DNA of 14,317 nt from Promethearchaeota archaeon (GCA_016839385.1 JAEOUK010000696.1:1-14317), one strand, 5' to 3'; counted from the first letter of the stretch, positions 1 to 6,993 are shown. Notes: generated by a model from the letters alone, not told the origin. Numbers and translations are program-made.

Positions 1-594
1 ACTTGAATGCCCTGTTAATCTATTCGTCGAAACCATGCGTATCCATTTATCGATGTTATCTTCTCTAGAACTATCTTTTCTTTTTAACAGGTATTTTTTC
101 AAACAAACTAATTCACTATCTCTTTTCTTGTGATAGAACATGGATAAATCGATTTCTGCTCTAGAGTTGTTATCAAATGGAATGGAGTTTAATCTGTCTT
201 GAATTTCTTCAAGAGTAGGGATAAGAAGTCGTGATTCGGTCAGAATCTTGCTTAAAGGGTTAATATCGTTTGAAATTATGGTTCTTTTTAATAGACTCGC
301 TTCAATTGGAGTGGTTCCTCTTCCTGAAAAAGGATCATAGACAAGATCCTTTGGTTTTGTTAGTAGGTTGATAAAAAATCGAGGAAGCTGTGGTTTGAAA
401 CATGCTCGATACGAAATTTCATGGATAGAAGATGCTTGCCTTTGTTTAGATGTCCAAAATTCATTAACATATATGGGGATTTGATTCTGTTTTAACCGTT
501 GTTCCGTATAATTTGTCCTTCTACCCCCCATGTTATATTCTTCTAATACAAAATCAAGTAAAAATTGATGGAGGGTATCCATGCTATTAATCAT
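1..594 (-). CDS. DNA methyltransferase (N4-cytosine/N6-adenine type), C-terminus cut by window edge
   Basis: The frame is open from an ATG at 594 to the left edge: 198 residues with no stop. Residues 87-94 read DPFSGRGT, the SAM-binding motif I of N4/N6 DNA methylases. NDINP follows at 109-113, where the acidic residue contacts the SAM ribose. The segment before motif I (CFKPQLPRFFINLLT, 65-79) is also usual for this group. The catalytic SPPY/NPPY motif should lie beyond the left edge and cannot be checked. An alternative start is the Met at 582. A TATA-like stretch (604-613, minus strand) lies about 26 bases upstream of it, which would suit a leaderless transcript. It is divergent from the GTPase gene at 670. 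It could be an orphan methylase or part of a restriction system; no nuclease gene is visible. Confidence 0.8.
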   Translation of the reverse strand, partial: MINSMDTLHQFLLDFVLEEYNMGGRRTNYTEQRLKQNQIPIYVNEFWTSKQRQASSIHEISYRACFKPQLPRFFINLLTKPKDLVYDPFSGRGTTPIEASLLKRTIISNDINPLSKILTESRLLIPTLEEIQDRLNSIPFDNNSRAEIDLSMFYHKKRDSELVCLKKYLLKRKDSSREDNIDKWIRMVSTNRLTGHSS

Positions 595-597
595 ATA

Positions 598-651
598 AAA
601 CTCTATAAAAAAGCTTATTAGAGTGAGGTAGGATTATTTTATTAAACTCTA
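598..651. promoter_or_regulatory. Divergent promoter region with repeated AAACTCTA boxes
   Basis: Between the divergent methyltransferase and GTPase genes, AAACTCTA occurs at 598-605 and again at 644-651. The inverted hexamer TAGAGT lies at 619-624 between them. TATA-like stretches lie at 604-613 (minus strand) and about 634-646 (plus strand). The repeats overlap or flank both promoters, so they could be operator sites. This is inference; the boxes are short and the region is AT-rich. Confidence 0.3.
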
Positions 652-669
652 CAATAAACAAGAAAGAGG

Positions 670-1599
670 TTGTTTTGTATTCAACTCCATGAAGAGATCG
701 ATGCTTCAAAAATATTATTCACCGGATTAGATTCAGCAGGAAAAACGAGCATTATATTGGCATTACAACGGGAATTTTCCCAGATCGCAACACTTCACCC
801 AACGAGACAAGCCCAGCGAAAGATTTTCGAATTTCTTAGCCATAAGATCGCTGAATGGGACCTTGGGGGGCAATATAATTATCGCATTTCATATTTAAAG
901 GCTCCAAGTAAATATTTTGATAAAACCAGCGTATGTATTTATGTAATTGATGTGCAAGATGAGAGCCGGATAGAAGAGAGTTTATCTTACTTGAAAGATG
1001 TCGTTGATGAGTTCAGAAAACTAGAAATTAACCCTCCTATTTATTTGTTCTTGCATAAATTAGATCCAAAATTAAAGAAGAAGAAACCTATTGAAACTGA
1101 AAAACGTAACCTCGATATCCGAAACAAAGCCTTGGAAATTGTGGGAGATACGCATGTTGTGGAGTTTTTCAAAACTTCTATCTATGATTTATGGACAGTA
1201 ATGACTGCTTTTTCCAAGATATTGCTTGCTCTTTATCCACAATCTGAATTAATTGATAAAACCATCAAAGAATTTGCAGAAATGAACGATTCCAAAGCAA
1301 TCATTGTTTTAGATTCAAACTCCTTAATTATTGGACAGTACTTTGAAAGTGATGAAGCAATGACAATTTTGGAACACGCTACTCCGTATTTTTTGACCCT
1401 AAATGATTCCTTTGGAGCGGTAAGTGGTTCGAAAAAGATGGTTGTTGAAAGAGGAGGATTAGTTTATTATTTCGATGAAATAAAACTTGAAAAAGGTCTG
1501 AAACCATTGTTCCTTCTAATGATGAAAGAAGATCATAATTTTGATGACCAACAAATCAACACATTTATGCAAATTTTCAAGGACCTAATCATTCCTTAA
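670..1599 (+). CDS. Gtr/Rag-like small GTPase with C-terminal roadblock/longin-like domain
   Basis: P-loop GTPase of the Ras superfamily, closest by motif to the Gtr/Rag and Arf groups. G1 is GLDSAGKT (19-26). The switch I threonine is probably T45 in HPT. G3 is WDLGGQ (63-68). G4 is HKLD (129-132), the HKxD form seen in Rag proteins rather than NKxD. K25 to D64 is 39 residues, a normal switch I length. Residues about 205-309, after the G domain, alternate strands and helices and resemble the C-terminal roadblock domain through which Rag GTPases dimerise; this part is inferred. There is no N-terminal myristoylation glycine or amphipathic helix. The start is uncertain: a TTG at 670 overlaps the purine-rich AAAGAGGT (663-670). 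An ATT at 679 has good spacing, and ATGs at 689 and 701 are out of frame by one base. It heads a co-directional cluster with the roadblock gene at 1761 and its paralogue at 2903. Confidence 0.9.
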   Translation: MFCIQLHEEIDASKILFTGLDSAGKTSIILALQREFSQIATLHPTRQAQRKIFEFLSHKIAEWDLGGQYNYRISYLKAPSKYFDKTSVCIYVIDVQDESRIEESLSYLKDVVDEFRKLEINPPIYLFLHKLDPKLKKKKPIETEKRNLDIRNKALEIVGDTHVVEFFKTSIYDLWTVMTAFSKILLALYPQSELIDKTIKEFAEMNDSKAIIVLDSNSLIIGQYFESDEAMTILEHATPYFLTLNDSFGAVSGSKKMVVERGGLVYYFDEIKLEKGLKPLFLLMMKEDHNFDDQQINTFMQIFKDLIIP

Positions 1600-1610
1600 A
1601 TAGAGTTAAT

Positions 1611-1630
1611 ATTTTTCACTTTTTTTATTC
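1611..1630 (+). terminator. T-tract terminator after the Rag-like GTPase gene
   Basis: Runs of five and seven T lie 11-26 bases after the stop codon, without a strong hairpin. This is the typical form of archaeal intrinsic terminators. It suggests that at least part of the GTPase transcript ends before the roadblock gene. Confidence 0.45.
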
Positions 1631-1654
1631 AATTTCAAATAGTTCTAGTCCAAT

Positions 1655-1677
1655 AGAATAAATTCAACAATTATTCT
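1655..1677. repeat. Small inverted repeat in the leader region
   Basis: AGAATAA (1655-1661) and TTATTCT (1671-1677) form a perfect 7-bp stem with a 9-base loop. It sits between the T-tract terminator and the TATA-like element of the next gene. It may be a regulator site or chance in AT-rich DNA. Confidence 0.2.
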
Positions 1678-1686
1678 TATGCATCA

Positions 1687-1698
1687 CAAATATATTTG
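1687..1698 (+). promoter_or_regulatory. Palindromic TATA-like element upstream of the roadblock gene
   Basis: CAAATATATTTG is a perfect 12-base palindrome containing a TATA box. Transcription starting about 25 bases downstream would give a leader of roughly 45 bases, with the Shine-Dalgarno sequence GGAGAT at about 1750-1755 before the ATG at 1761. Inference from position and sequence only. Confidence 0.4.
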
Positions 1699-1760
1699 GT
1701 AATTTTCATAAGATCATAACAGACAAATAGAAAGAAGAAGGGGACAAAAGGAGATCATTT

Positions 1761-2852
1761 ATGCGTATATGCACTAATTGTGGAACTACAAATTCCGAAA
1801 GCCTGAAATCATGTAAATATTGTGGCTCAGCTTTAAAATCAGTAAACAACGTAGTCGTTCGTACTCATTATCGAAGACATCGCAATTCTTCACAGTCAAA
1901 TACCATTGAATCCAGTGATTTTAATCCTGTTCAGCATTTACAGAAGACTACTCAGCCTCAAAATCCTCCTCTTCAACCAATTACCCCAAAAGTTAACAAT
2001 CTGGAGTATAAATTTCATTCTCCCTTAGAAGTCCACAATAATCACCCTTTAAAGTCGATTCCTCCGACACCAGTGGATAAATTAGTTATTCCAAAACCCA
2101 TCCAACCTAAACGAACAAATATCAACTCAGGATCAAATCGAGATTCTGAACGACCAAACCCTGTCATTCTTTCTGATAATACCATTACCAACAATGATTT
2201 AAAAGAAATCCCTCACCACTTACCTTCGAATCAACCCTCTGTAATCCAACCCGTAAGAGTTCCTCGTGTAGGCGAATCTCTACAACAAAATGTAACGAAT
2301 CCGAATCCTCCTAACCATCCTATTATGTCTTTTAGTTCTCAATCTCTACAATCTCAACAAATTGAACAGGAAATGGCAGAAGTAATGAATTCTTTACGAG
2401 TACCATCAGATCCTCGTCCCGTTTCAAAATCTGAACCTCAAGTAACTACACAATCGGATTCAATTCCGAATTCGCTGGAAGATATACTTATTAATCTATC
2501 TCAATTAGATTTGAATATCGAAGCTTCTGCACTTGTCAATATGGATGGAAATATTATTGCATCTGCTGTTTCAGAGCGAATTGATGAATTTTTAATCTCA
2601 ACAATTACAAATACCTTAGGAACTATCTCCCAAGATGTAATTGCTAGTTTAGAAAGCGGTGATTTGAAGTTTATATCGATTTTTGCTACAAAAGGAATAT
2701 TATTCCTTTCTCCGATCATGAAAAATGTATTTTTGGTATTATACACGACCTCAGATGCAAAGATCGGGTTAATTAACTTAGCAAGAATGGTAGTCAAGAA
2801 GAAAATCGAGTTATTTTATGCAAAACAAAACTTGAGAAAGTCTCCAATTTAA
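1761..2852 (+). CDS. Zinc-ribbon, disordered linker and roadblock/LC7 domain protein
   Basis: Three parts are visible. Residues 4-21 hold CTNC and CKYC, a four-cysteine zinc ribbon (C4, C7, C18, C21). Residues about 25-235 are rich in Pro, Gln, Asn and Ser and look disordered. Residues about 239-355 form a roadblock/LC7-like domain, with the typical strand-turn pattern ASALVNMDGNIIAS and a hydrophobic FLVLYTT strand near the end. Roadblock proteins act as dimeric scaffolds or activators for small GTPases (MglB for MglA, LAMTOR subunits for Rag). The ATG is well supported by GGAGAT seven bases upstream. It lies between two Rag-like GTPase genes and only 50 bases before the second, so it is probably co-expressed with that gene and may bind one or both GTPases. 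The binding is inferred. Confidence 0.85.
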   Translation: MRICTNCGTTNSESLKSCKYCGSALKSVNNVVVRTHYRRHRNSSQSNTIESSDFNPVQHLQKTTQPQNPPLQPITPKVNNLEYKFHSPLEVHNNHPLKSIPPTPVDKLVIPKPIQPKRTNINSGSNRDSERPNPVILSDNTITNNDLKEIPHHLPSNQPSVIQPVRVPRVGESLQQNVTNPNPPNHPIMSFSSQSLQSQQIEQEMAEVMNSLRVPSDPRPVSKSEPQVTTQSDSIPNSLEDILINLSQLDLNIEASALVNMDGNIIASAVSERIDEFLISTITNTLGTISQDVIASLESGDLKFISIFATKGILFLSPIMKNVFLVLYTTSDAKIGLINLARMVVKKKIELFYAKQNLRKSPI

Positions 2853-2902
2853 GGCTTTTAGGTTTACTTTTCTTATTGAGACATACTTAAGGAGAAAAAA
2901 AA

Positions 2903-4234
2903 ATGGAGGAATTGGATCAAGAATTTTTTCATATACTCTCTTTCAGTATGTTTTCTGATGTAAAAGGTCCCGTTCCCGTCTATTGTTATCCAAAATCTGT
3001 CCCAGAATCAACACAAGTAGAAATTGCTATGAAATCTGTCTCTCTCTTGATGGGAGAAGCAATATATCAAGCAGGTCTATCGAATGATTTAAAATATTTC
3101 GGAATTCTTCCCTTTCCTGATTTAAATTATATCGGATTGACTTACTTTTTTCTTATTCCCGATGATAATGCCCGTGGTAAATCTAAGGCAGCAACTGTCA
3201 CAATCGTGGTTAAAGATTCCAATCATCATTTTGTTTATAATAATATTCACACATTACGTATTTTGTTAGATAGAACACGAGTAAAACTACGAAAAAATCC
3301 TGAGCTACCCGATATCCATCAAATCTTGGACACTTTAAGATTGGATATTATTTCGATTTTTAAATCTCCCCGCTATCAAACAATTCGACCTAGAAAAAAG
3401 ATAGTCATCTCAGGATTGAACAATGTAGGAAAAACTTCATTTCTGCAAGCTATCCCTCAAGAATTACAATTAGATATTACTCCAATTGAATGGGATCATG
3501 AGGGGTTATCCGATTACCGAGAAAAATTTTATAAGAATGCTAAAAGACATCTACCGGATACAAATCTACTGATTTTCTTAATTGATACTCAGGATAATGA
3601 TCGTTTTAATGAAATGTTAGGATTCTTAAGTAAAACCCTAAGTACTTTAGAAAATTTCAAGAATTTCCCATTTATTCAGATTGTATTCCATAAAAACGAT
3701 CCTAAATTGAATTCATCTGAAGATAGAAGCCTAAAATGCAATGAAATTCAAAAAATCATAGAGAAACTCCATCCAAATTGGAATTTGAGGTTTTGCACAA
3801 TAAGTACATTTGACAGAAATTCAATTGTCAACTGTATTACAACCAGTTTAGCGTATATTTCACCAAATACTACTATTTATGATGATTCAATAAAATGGTT
3901 TGTTCAAAGAATAAACGGACATTTTGCTGTGCTTCTAATGAAAAATGGGATTATCATATCTGAAATTGCTATAAATTCTGACTGGTTGAATCTTATTCAC
4001 GATTTAAAACCAGATATCCTTGATGTAATTGCGAATATTGAAGAAGAAAATAATCGGGATTTTTATCATTCATTAATAATTGACAGTGTAAACATAATTA
4101 TCTATAAATTTCAGCTGGGACCCATGGAACTATATTACTTATTTGATTCAAATAAACAAAAAAAGGAAATTGAAAGATTCTTAAAAAAAATAAAGAAAAA
4201 ACTTTACCCTTTAATTGAAATAACTTTTGGATAA
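2903..4234 (+). CDS. Longin-like domain, degenerate Rag-like GTPase domain and C-terminal longin/roadblock-like domain
   Basis: Residues about 8-135 resemble a longin-like domain: a first strand running into KGPVPVYCYP, then a long helix and further strands. The GTPase core follows, with G1 GLNNVGKT (171-178), a degenerate G3 WDHEG (197-201) and G4 HKND (263-266). K177 to D198 is only 21 residues, against 39 in the neighbour at 670, so switch I is essentially deleted and the GGQ motif is gone. Nucleotide binding may persist, but normal switching or hydrolysis is doubtful. IDTQDNDR and HKNDPKLN parallel IDVQDESR and HKLDPKLK of the neighbour, so the two G domains are paralogues. Residues about 330-443 again look longin/roadblock-like and end in lysines. 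The start has AAGGAG at 2889-2894. It is probably in an operon with the roadblock gene and may pair with the canonical GTPase. Confidence 0.85.
   Translation: MEELDQEFFHILSFSMFSDVKGPVPVYCYPKSVPESTQVEIAMKSVSLLMGEAIYQAGLSNDLKYFGILPFPDLNYIGLTYFFLIPDDNARGKSKAATVTIVVKDSNHHFVYNNIHTLRILLDRTRVKLRKNPELPDIHQILDTLRLDIISIFKSPRYQTIRPRKKIVISGLNNVGKTSFLQAIPQELQLDITPIEWDHEGLSDYREKFYKNAKRHLPDTNLLIFLIDTQDNDRFNEMLGFLSKTLSTLENFKNFPFIQIVFHKNDPKLNSSEDRSLKCNEIQKIIEKLHPNWNLRFCTISTFDRNSIVNCITTSLAYISPNTTIYDDSIKWFVQRINGHFAVLLMKNGIIISEIAINSDWLNLIHDLKPDILDVIANIEEENNRDFYHSLIIDSVNIIIYKFQLGPMELYYLFDSNKQKKEIERFLKKIKKKLYPLIEITFG
4183..4201 (-). terminator. T-tract terminator for the transglutaminase gene, inside the opposing gene
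   Basis: Read on the minus strand, runs of six and eight T occur here, about 35-50 bases past the transglutaminase stop. On the plus strand the same bases encode the lysine-rich C-terminus (KKIKKK) of the longin-GTPase protein. Confidence 0.45.
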
Positions 4235-4235
4235 A

Positions 4236-5495
4236 CTAATTTTTTCGTTTTATCTTAAGTGAAATACTAATTCCCATTATTGCTAGAATGCCAAGCCCTA
4301 CAAGAATGAATGTACCTGTATGGAATGGTATTAATGGACGGACTTTCAGATCTACCTCTAATATTTCTAAATCCATTGATAATTCCCAACGAATTGCTCC
4401 AGGATTTGTTGTTGTAATATAGGGAAATAATCCGAATTCAACCTCATTTCCTAAAAAGGGGGGAGTAATTCCTCCTCCAAAATTTTCTCCGACACTCGAA
4501 AATAGATGGATGTAATCCATGTAATTCATGTATCTTGCCCTATCAGATTGTGCAAAAGTTGGGTCCATGGATACAAATCCGTATCCTGGAACATAGTATT
4601 CTGTCCACGCATGACCTGGAATATATCCAACTACACTGTCTGTATAATCAAACCCATAGACATAGGAGACTTCATCTCCCACATGCAAAGGTTCCATGGG
4701 ATATCCATCGTTATTGAAGATTGCAAGACCAGTCACTTTCCTTGCTGGTATCCCTTGAATACGACAAAGTGCAACAAATAAGGTTGAAAAATCAGAGCAG
4801 TCCCCCATCTGAGTGAAATAGGTCATGTAAGCACCTTGAGATACAGCGATTTCATCACTGTATTCAATATTGTCAGTAATCCATTTTACTATTGCATCAA
4901 CCTTTTCCGCAATCGAATTTGTACCATTACATATTTCATATGATAGAGATTGTAATTCTAAATTGTTCACTTGAATATTGTTTTCTGCGCCTGTGAGGTT
5001 TTGATAAAACGGACCTGATGTAATATATTCATCCACATCTGTATCGTTCAAGTTCCACGAAATTTCTTGCAGTGTAATGTTATAAGATATATCATACACA
5101 AAATCCGTCCCAAGATTTAAAGTAACATCAAAAAATTCGATAGTATTGTTATAGTCATCTGCAAGATCAATTTGGTAGGAAGTTGGTGCATAACTAGTAG
5201 AATTACTAATTAATTCAACTGATTGTAATGGAGCAACACCTGTTAACTGAGGATGAGAATGATTTTTGAATCTATTTACCCACATATTGACAGGTACATT
5301 ATTTGACGTGGACCATAACTTCCAACTATAATCCATGCGTAATTTAACATTACTCCAAGTTTCATATCCCGTTGCGGGATCTGAATAGGACCATGTTGGA
5401 GTTGCTGCAACACGAGTTTGCAATACACTACTAAAGCAGAATATGAAAGTACATGCAATTAATAGATAATATTTCTTTGAGCTTTTTCCGAACAT
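4236..5495 (-). CDS. Exported, membrane-anchored transglutaminase-like protein
   Basis: With the ATG at 5495 the product is 419 residues. A basic start (MFGKSSKKYY) leads into a hydrophobic stretch (LLIACTFIFCF), a clear signal sequence. The catalytic triad of the transglutaminase-like superfamily is visible: C233 in GDCSDFS, H295 in HAWTEYY and D311 in DPTF. The C-terminus has one membrane helix (about 391-413) followed by KIKRKN, so the catalytic domain should face outside. Archaeal members are thought to act as proteases or peptide-modifying enzymes at the cell surface; the substrate is unknown. A Shine-Dalgarno AAGGATG (5501-5507) lies five bases before this ATG. A TTG at 5546 gives 17 more residues and also has an AAGGA, but makes a poorer signal peptide. 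It is convergent with the gene at 2903, with one base between the stop codons. Confidence 0.85.
   Translation of the reverse strand: MFGKSSKKYYLLIACTFIFCFSSVLQTRVAATPTWSYSDPATGYETWSNVKLRMDYSWKLWSTSNNVPVNMWVNRFKNHSHPQLTGVAPLQSVELISNSTSYAPTSYQIDLADDYNNTIEFFDVTLNLGTDFVYDISYNITLQEISWNLNDTDVDEYITSGPFYQNLTGAENNIQVNNLELQSLSYEICNGTNSIAEKVDAIVKWITDNIEYSDEIAVSQGAYMTYFTQMGDCSDFSTLFVALCRIQGIPARKVTGLAIFNNDGYPMEPLHVGDEVSYVYGFDYTDSVVGYIPGHAWTEYYVPGYGFVSMDPTFAQSDRARYMNYMDYIHLFSSVGENFGGGITPPFLGNEVEFGLFPYITTTNPGAIRWELSMDLEILEVDLKVRPLIPFHTGTFILVGLGILAIMGISISLKIKRKN
4240..4251 (+). terminator. T-tract terminator for the longin-GTPase gene, inside the opposing gene
   Basis: T6, CG and T4 lie just past the stop codon at 4234. 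On the minus strand these bases encode the last lysine/arginine-rich residues of the transglutaminase-like protein. Confidence 0.45.
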
Positions 5496-5584
5496 AAAAT
5501 CATCCTTGTATTCTTTTCTTTTAGTTTGTTTAGTCTTTAAACTCAATTTATCCTTAAGTATTTAGCTTGAATTTTACTAATCGA

Positions 5585-5596
5585 TTAAATATTTAA
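5585..5596. promoter_or_regulatory. Symmetric TATA-like element in a divergent promoter
   Basis: TTAAATATTTAA is a perfect palindrome between the divergent transglutaminase and longin-winged-helix genes. It could place a plus-strand start near 5616 for the gene at 5642. A second candidate, GTTTAAAG (5534-5541 on the minus strand), would suit the transglutaminase ATG at 5495. Position-based inference. Confidence 0.35.
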
Positions 5597-5641
5597 CATA
5601 TCATTTAGTCCAAAACATAACAAACAAGCTTTGATGTAACT

Positions 5642-6298
5642 GTGATTTACTCAATTATACTCGTGGATGCCGACTCGGGCATCTTATTACTTGAGAAAAA
5701 ACTAAAATCTCAAAAAGTTAATGATGTTTCTGCTGATGCATTAGCAAATTTCTTCGGCGAACTCAATGTAATGATAGATGATATTCAGAAATCCATGAAA
5801 AAAGGACGAGATGTAGCGTCGAGTGAAAACTTGTCGTCTCGCGTAGTCTCAAGTGAAAACTCATCAATTATTCTTCATTATCAACCTAATGCACGTGTTC
5901 TAGTCTGTGCAATATCAGATGCTGATGATGATGTTGAAAGAATTACTCAAAATCTCAAATTAATTGGAAAAAGATTTTGGTTAAAGCATAAGACTGATTT
6001 AGAAATATTTCGCAAAGAAAATATCCGGGAAATATTCAATACATTTGGTGTCGATATTGAAACTATTTCGGTAGGAGGAAAGATAGGAGAAAAATTTCCA
6101 AAACTAATCATTGCTGAACCTGCATTAGAGAGAATAAAAATGATGGGTATTATTAATATGGATGAGTATAACGTCGCAAATTTATGCGATGGTAAAACCT
6201 CCACATTAAAAATATCTAAAAACCTAAAAATTAGTTCAGAACAAGCAAAAAAAGTACTAAATAAATTAGAAGAGTTAGATGTAGTTAAATTACCGTGA
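5642..6298 (+). CDS. Longin-like domain protein with C-terminal winged helix
   Basis: Starts with GTG. The N-terminus (IYSIILVDADSGILLLEKKL) has the two-strand opening of longin/roadblock folds, a following helix (about 31-52), and later strands (SIILHYQPNARVLVCAIS, about 79-96) and a long helix (100-124). The last 60 or so residues (EYNVANLCDGKTSTLKIS to LEELDVVKL) look like a winged-helix module. Longin domains serve in eukaryotic trafficking as adaptors and GTPase exchange factors. A winged-helix partner suggests either protein docking, as in ESCRT-II-like modules, or DNA binding. Residues 59-78 contain an imperfect 10-residue repeat (SSEN in each copy) encoded by AGTGAAAACT at 5822 and 5852. 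Lying close to the Rag/roadblock cluster, it may be a partner; this is inferred. Its stop abuts that of the convergent eL13 gene. Confidence 0.7.
   Translation: MIYSIILVDADSGILLLEKKLKSQKVNDVSADALANFFGELNVMIDDIQKSMKKGRDVASSENLSSRVVSSENSSIILHYQPNARVLVCAISDADDDVERITQNLKLIGKRFWLKHKTDLEIFRKENIREIFNTFGVDIETISVGGKIGEKFPKLIIAEPALERIKMMGIINMDEYNVANLCDGKTSTLKISKNLKISSEQAKKVLNKLEELDVVKLP
6247..6253 (-). terminator. T7 tract for the eL13 gene, inside the opposing gene
   Basis: On the minus strand this is a run of seven T about 45 bases past the eL13 stop, with shorter T runs farther on. It lies in the Lys codons of the longin-winged-helix gene. A plausible archaeal T-tract terminator, though A/T runs are common here. 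Confidence 0.3.
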
Positions 6299-6964
6299 TT
6301 AAATTCCAAGATCTTTCTTCTTTTGGTCTAACCACTTCAAATAAACACCAGATTCTTTTCCTCTCCAAATTGCGTTTTTCCCAGTTTCCTCATTATACAT
6401 TTTATGGAACTCTTCAGTAGTCGGGGATTTTCCAACTGAGGGTTTCTTAGTATCTGGAGCTGGTTTCTGAGAAGGTTCTATTTTTTCAGGTACCATCTCT
6501 TTCTTAGCAGTTTTCTTCGTAACACTCGTCCTTTTAACCTTTTTAATAATCTCCTCTTCCTCGACTGGTGTTTTGGTATCGATTTTTGGAGTAACTGGTT
6601 GCTCTATTGGTTTTTCAACAGGTTTTTCTTCTGGTTTTGCTTTTGAAGGTTCTGGCTTGGTTTCTTTCTTAGGTGTTGGAGCTTTTTTCTCAGGTTCTAC
6701 CTTCTCTGGAGCAGGTTTCTCTACTTTTGATTTAGCTTTCGGTTTAACTTCCTGCCGACTTAGTTCGTAGGTTCCCATTAAAAATTCAATGTTCTTATCA
6801 TAACATGTATTACGTCGTATATCTACGCGAATGCCCATTTCTCTTGCTTTTTTCACACTCAATCCTACAGCTTTTATCTCTTCCATGGAGTATCCATTCC
6901 CGCCTCGGAATTCAAATTTTGTCCGCGCTTTTTGAACGACGATGTTATTTTGACGCTTAGCCAT
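6299..6964 (-). CDS. rpl13e: Ribosomal protein eL13 (L13e) with Lys/Pro/Glu linker and extra C-terminal module
   Basis: Residues 24-62 (GYSMEEIKAVGLSVKKAREM, then GIRVDIRRNT and KNIEFL) match the conserved core of eL13, a protein of the large subunit found in eukaryotes and some archaea. As far as I know, most archaeal versions are well under 100 residues; this one is 221. Residues about 70-178 are a low-complexity Lys/Pro/Glu linker. Residues about 182-221 form a compact, well-mixed module with NAIWRGKESGVYLKWLDQ that I do not recognise. The ATG at 6964 is chosen because the eL13-like basic start begins there. An upstream start at 7030 would add 22 unrelated residues and run over the TATA-like TTATATTC (6994-7001). 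It is divergent from the orphan gene at 7079, and its stop abuts that of the gene at 5642. Confidence 0.85.
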   Translation of the reverse strand: MAKRQNNIVVQKARTKFEFRGGNGYSMEEIKAVGLSVKKAREMGIRVDIRRNTCYDKNIEFLMGTYELSRQEVKPKAKSKVEKPAPEKVEPEKKAPTPKKETKPEPSKAKPEEKPVEKPIEQPVTPKIDTKTPVEEEEIIKKVKRTSVTKKTAKKEMVPEKIEPSQKPAPDTKKPSVGKSPTTEEFHKMYNEETGKNAIWRGKESGVYLKWLDQKKKDLGI

Positions 6965-6993
6965 TAGTATCACTAAATATTCGATGTCATGTT

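Noticed and set aside
2501..2797. Minus-strand ORF of 98 residues inside the roadblock gene
   Set aside because: It is antisense to the roadblock domain, with no start signal or independent coding features.
4506..4781. Plus-strand ORFs opposite the transglutaminase catalytic region
   Set aside because: The opposing frame contains the full Cys-His-Asp triad; these are shadows.
6573..6770. Plus-strand ORF rich in Gly/Ser/Phe opposite the eL13 linker
   Set aside because: It is the mirror of the Lys/Pro/Glu repeats on the other strand; the composition is an artefact of the antisense reading.
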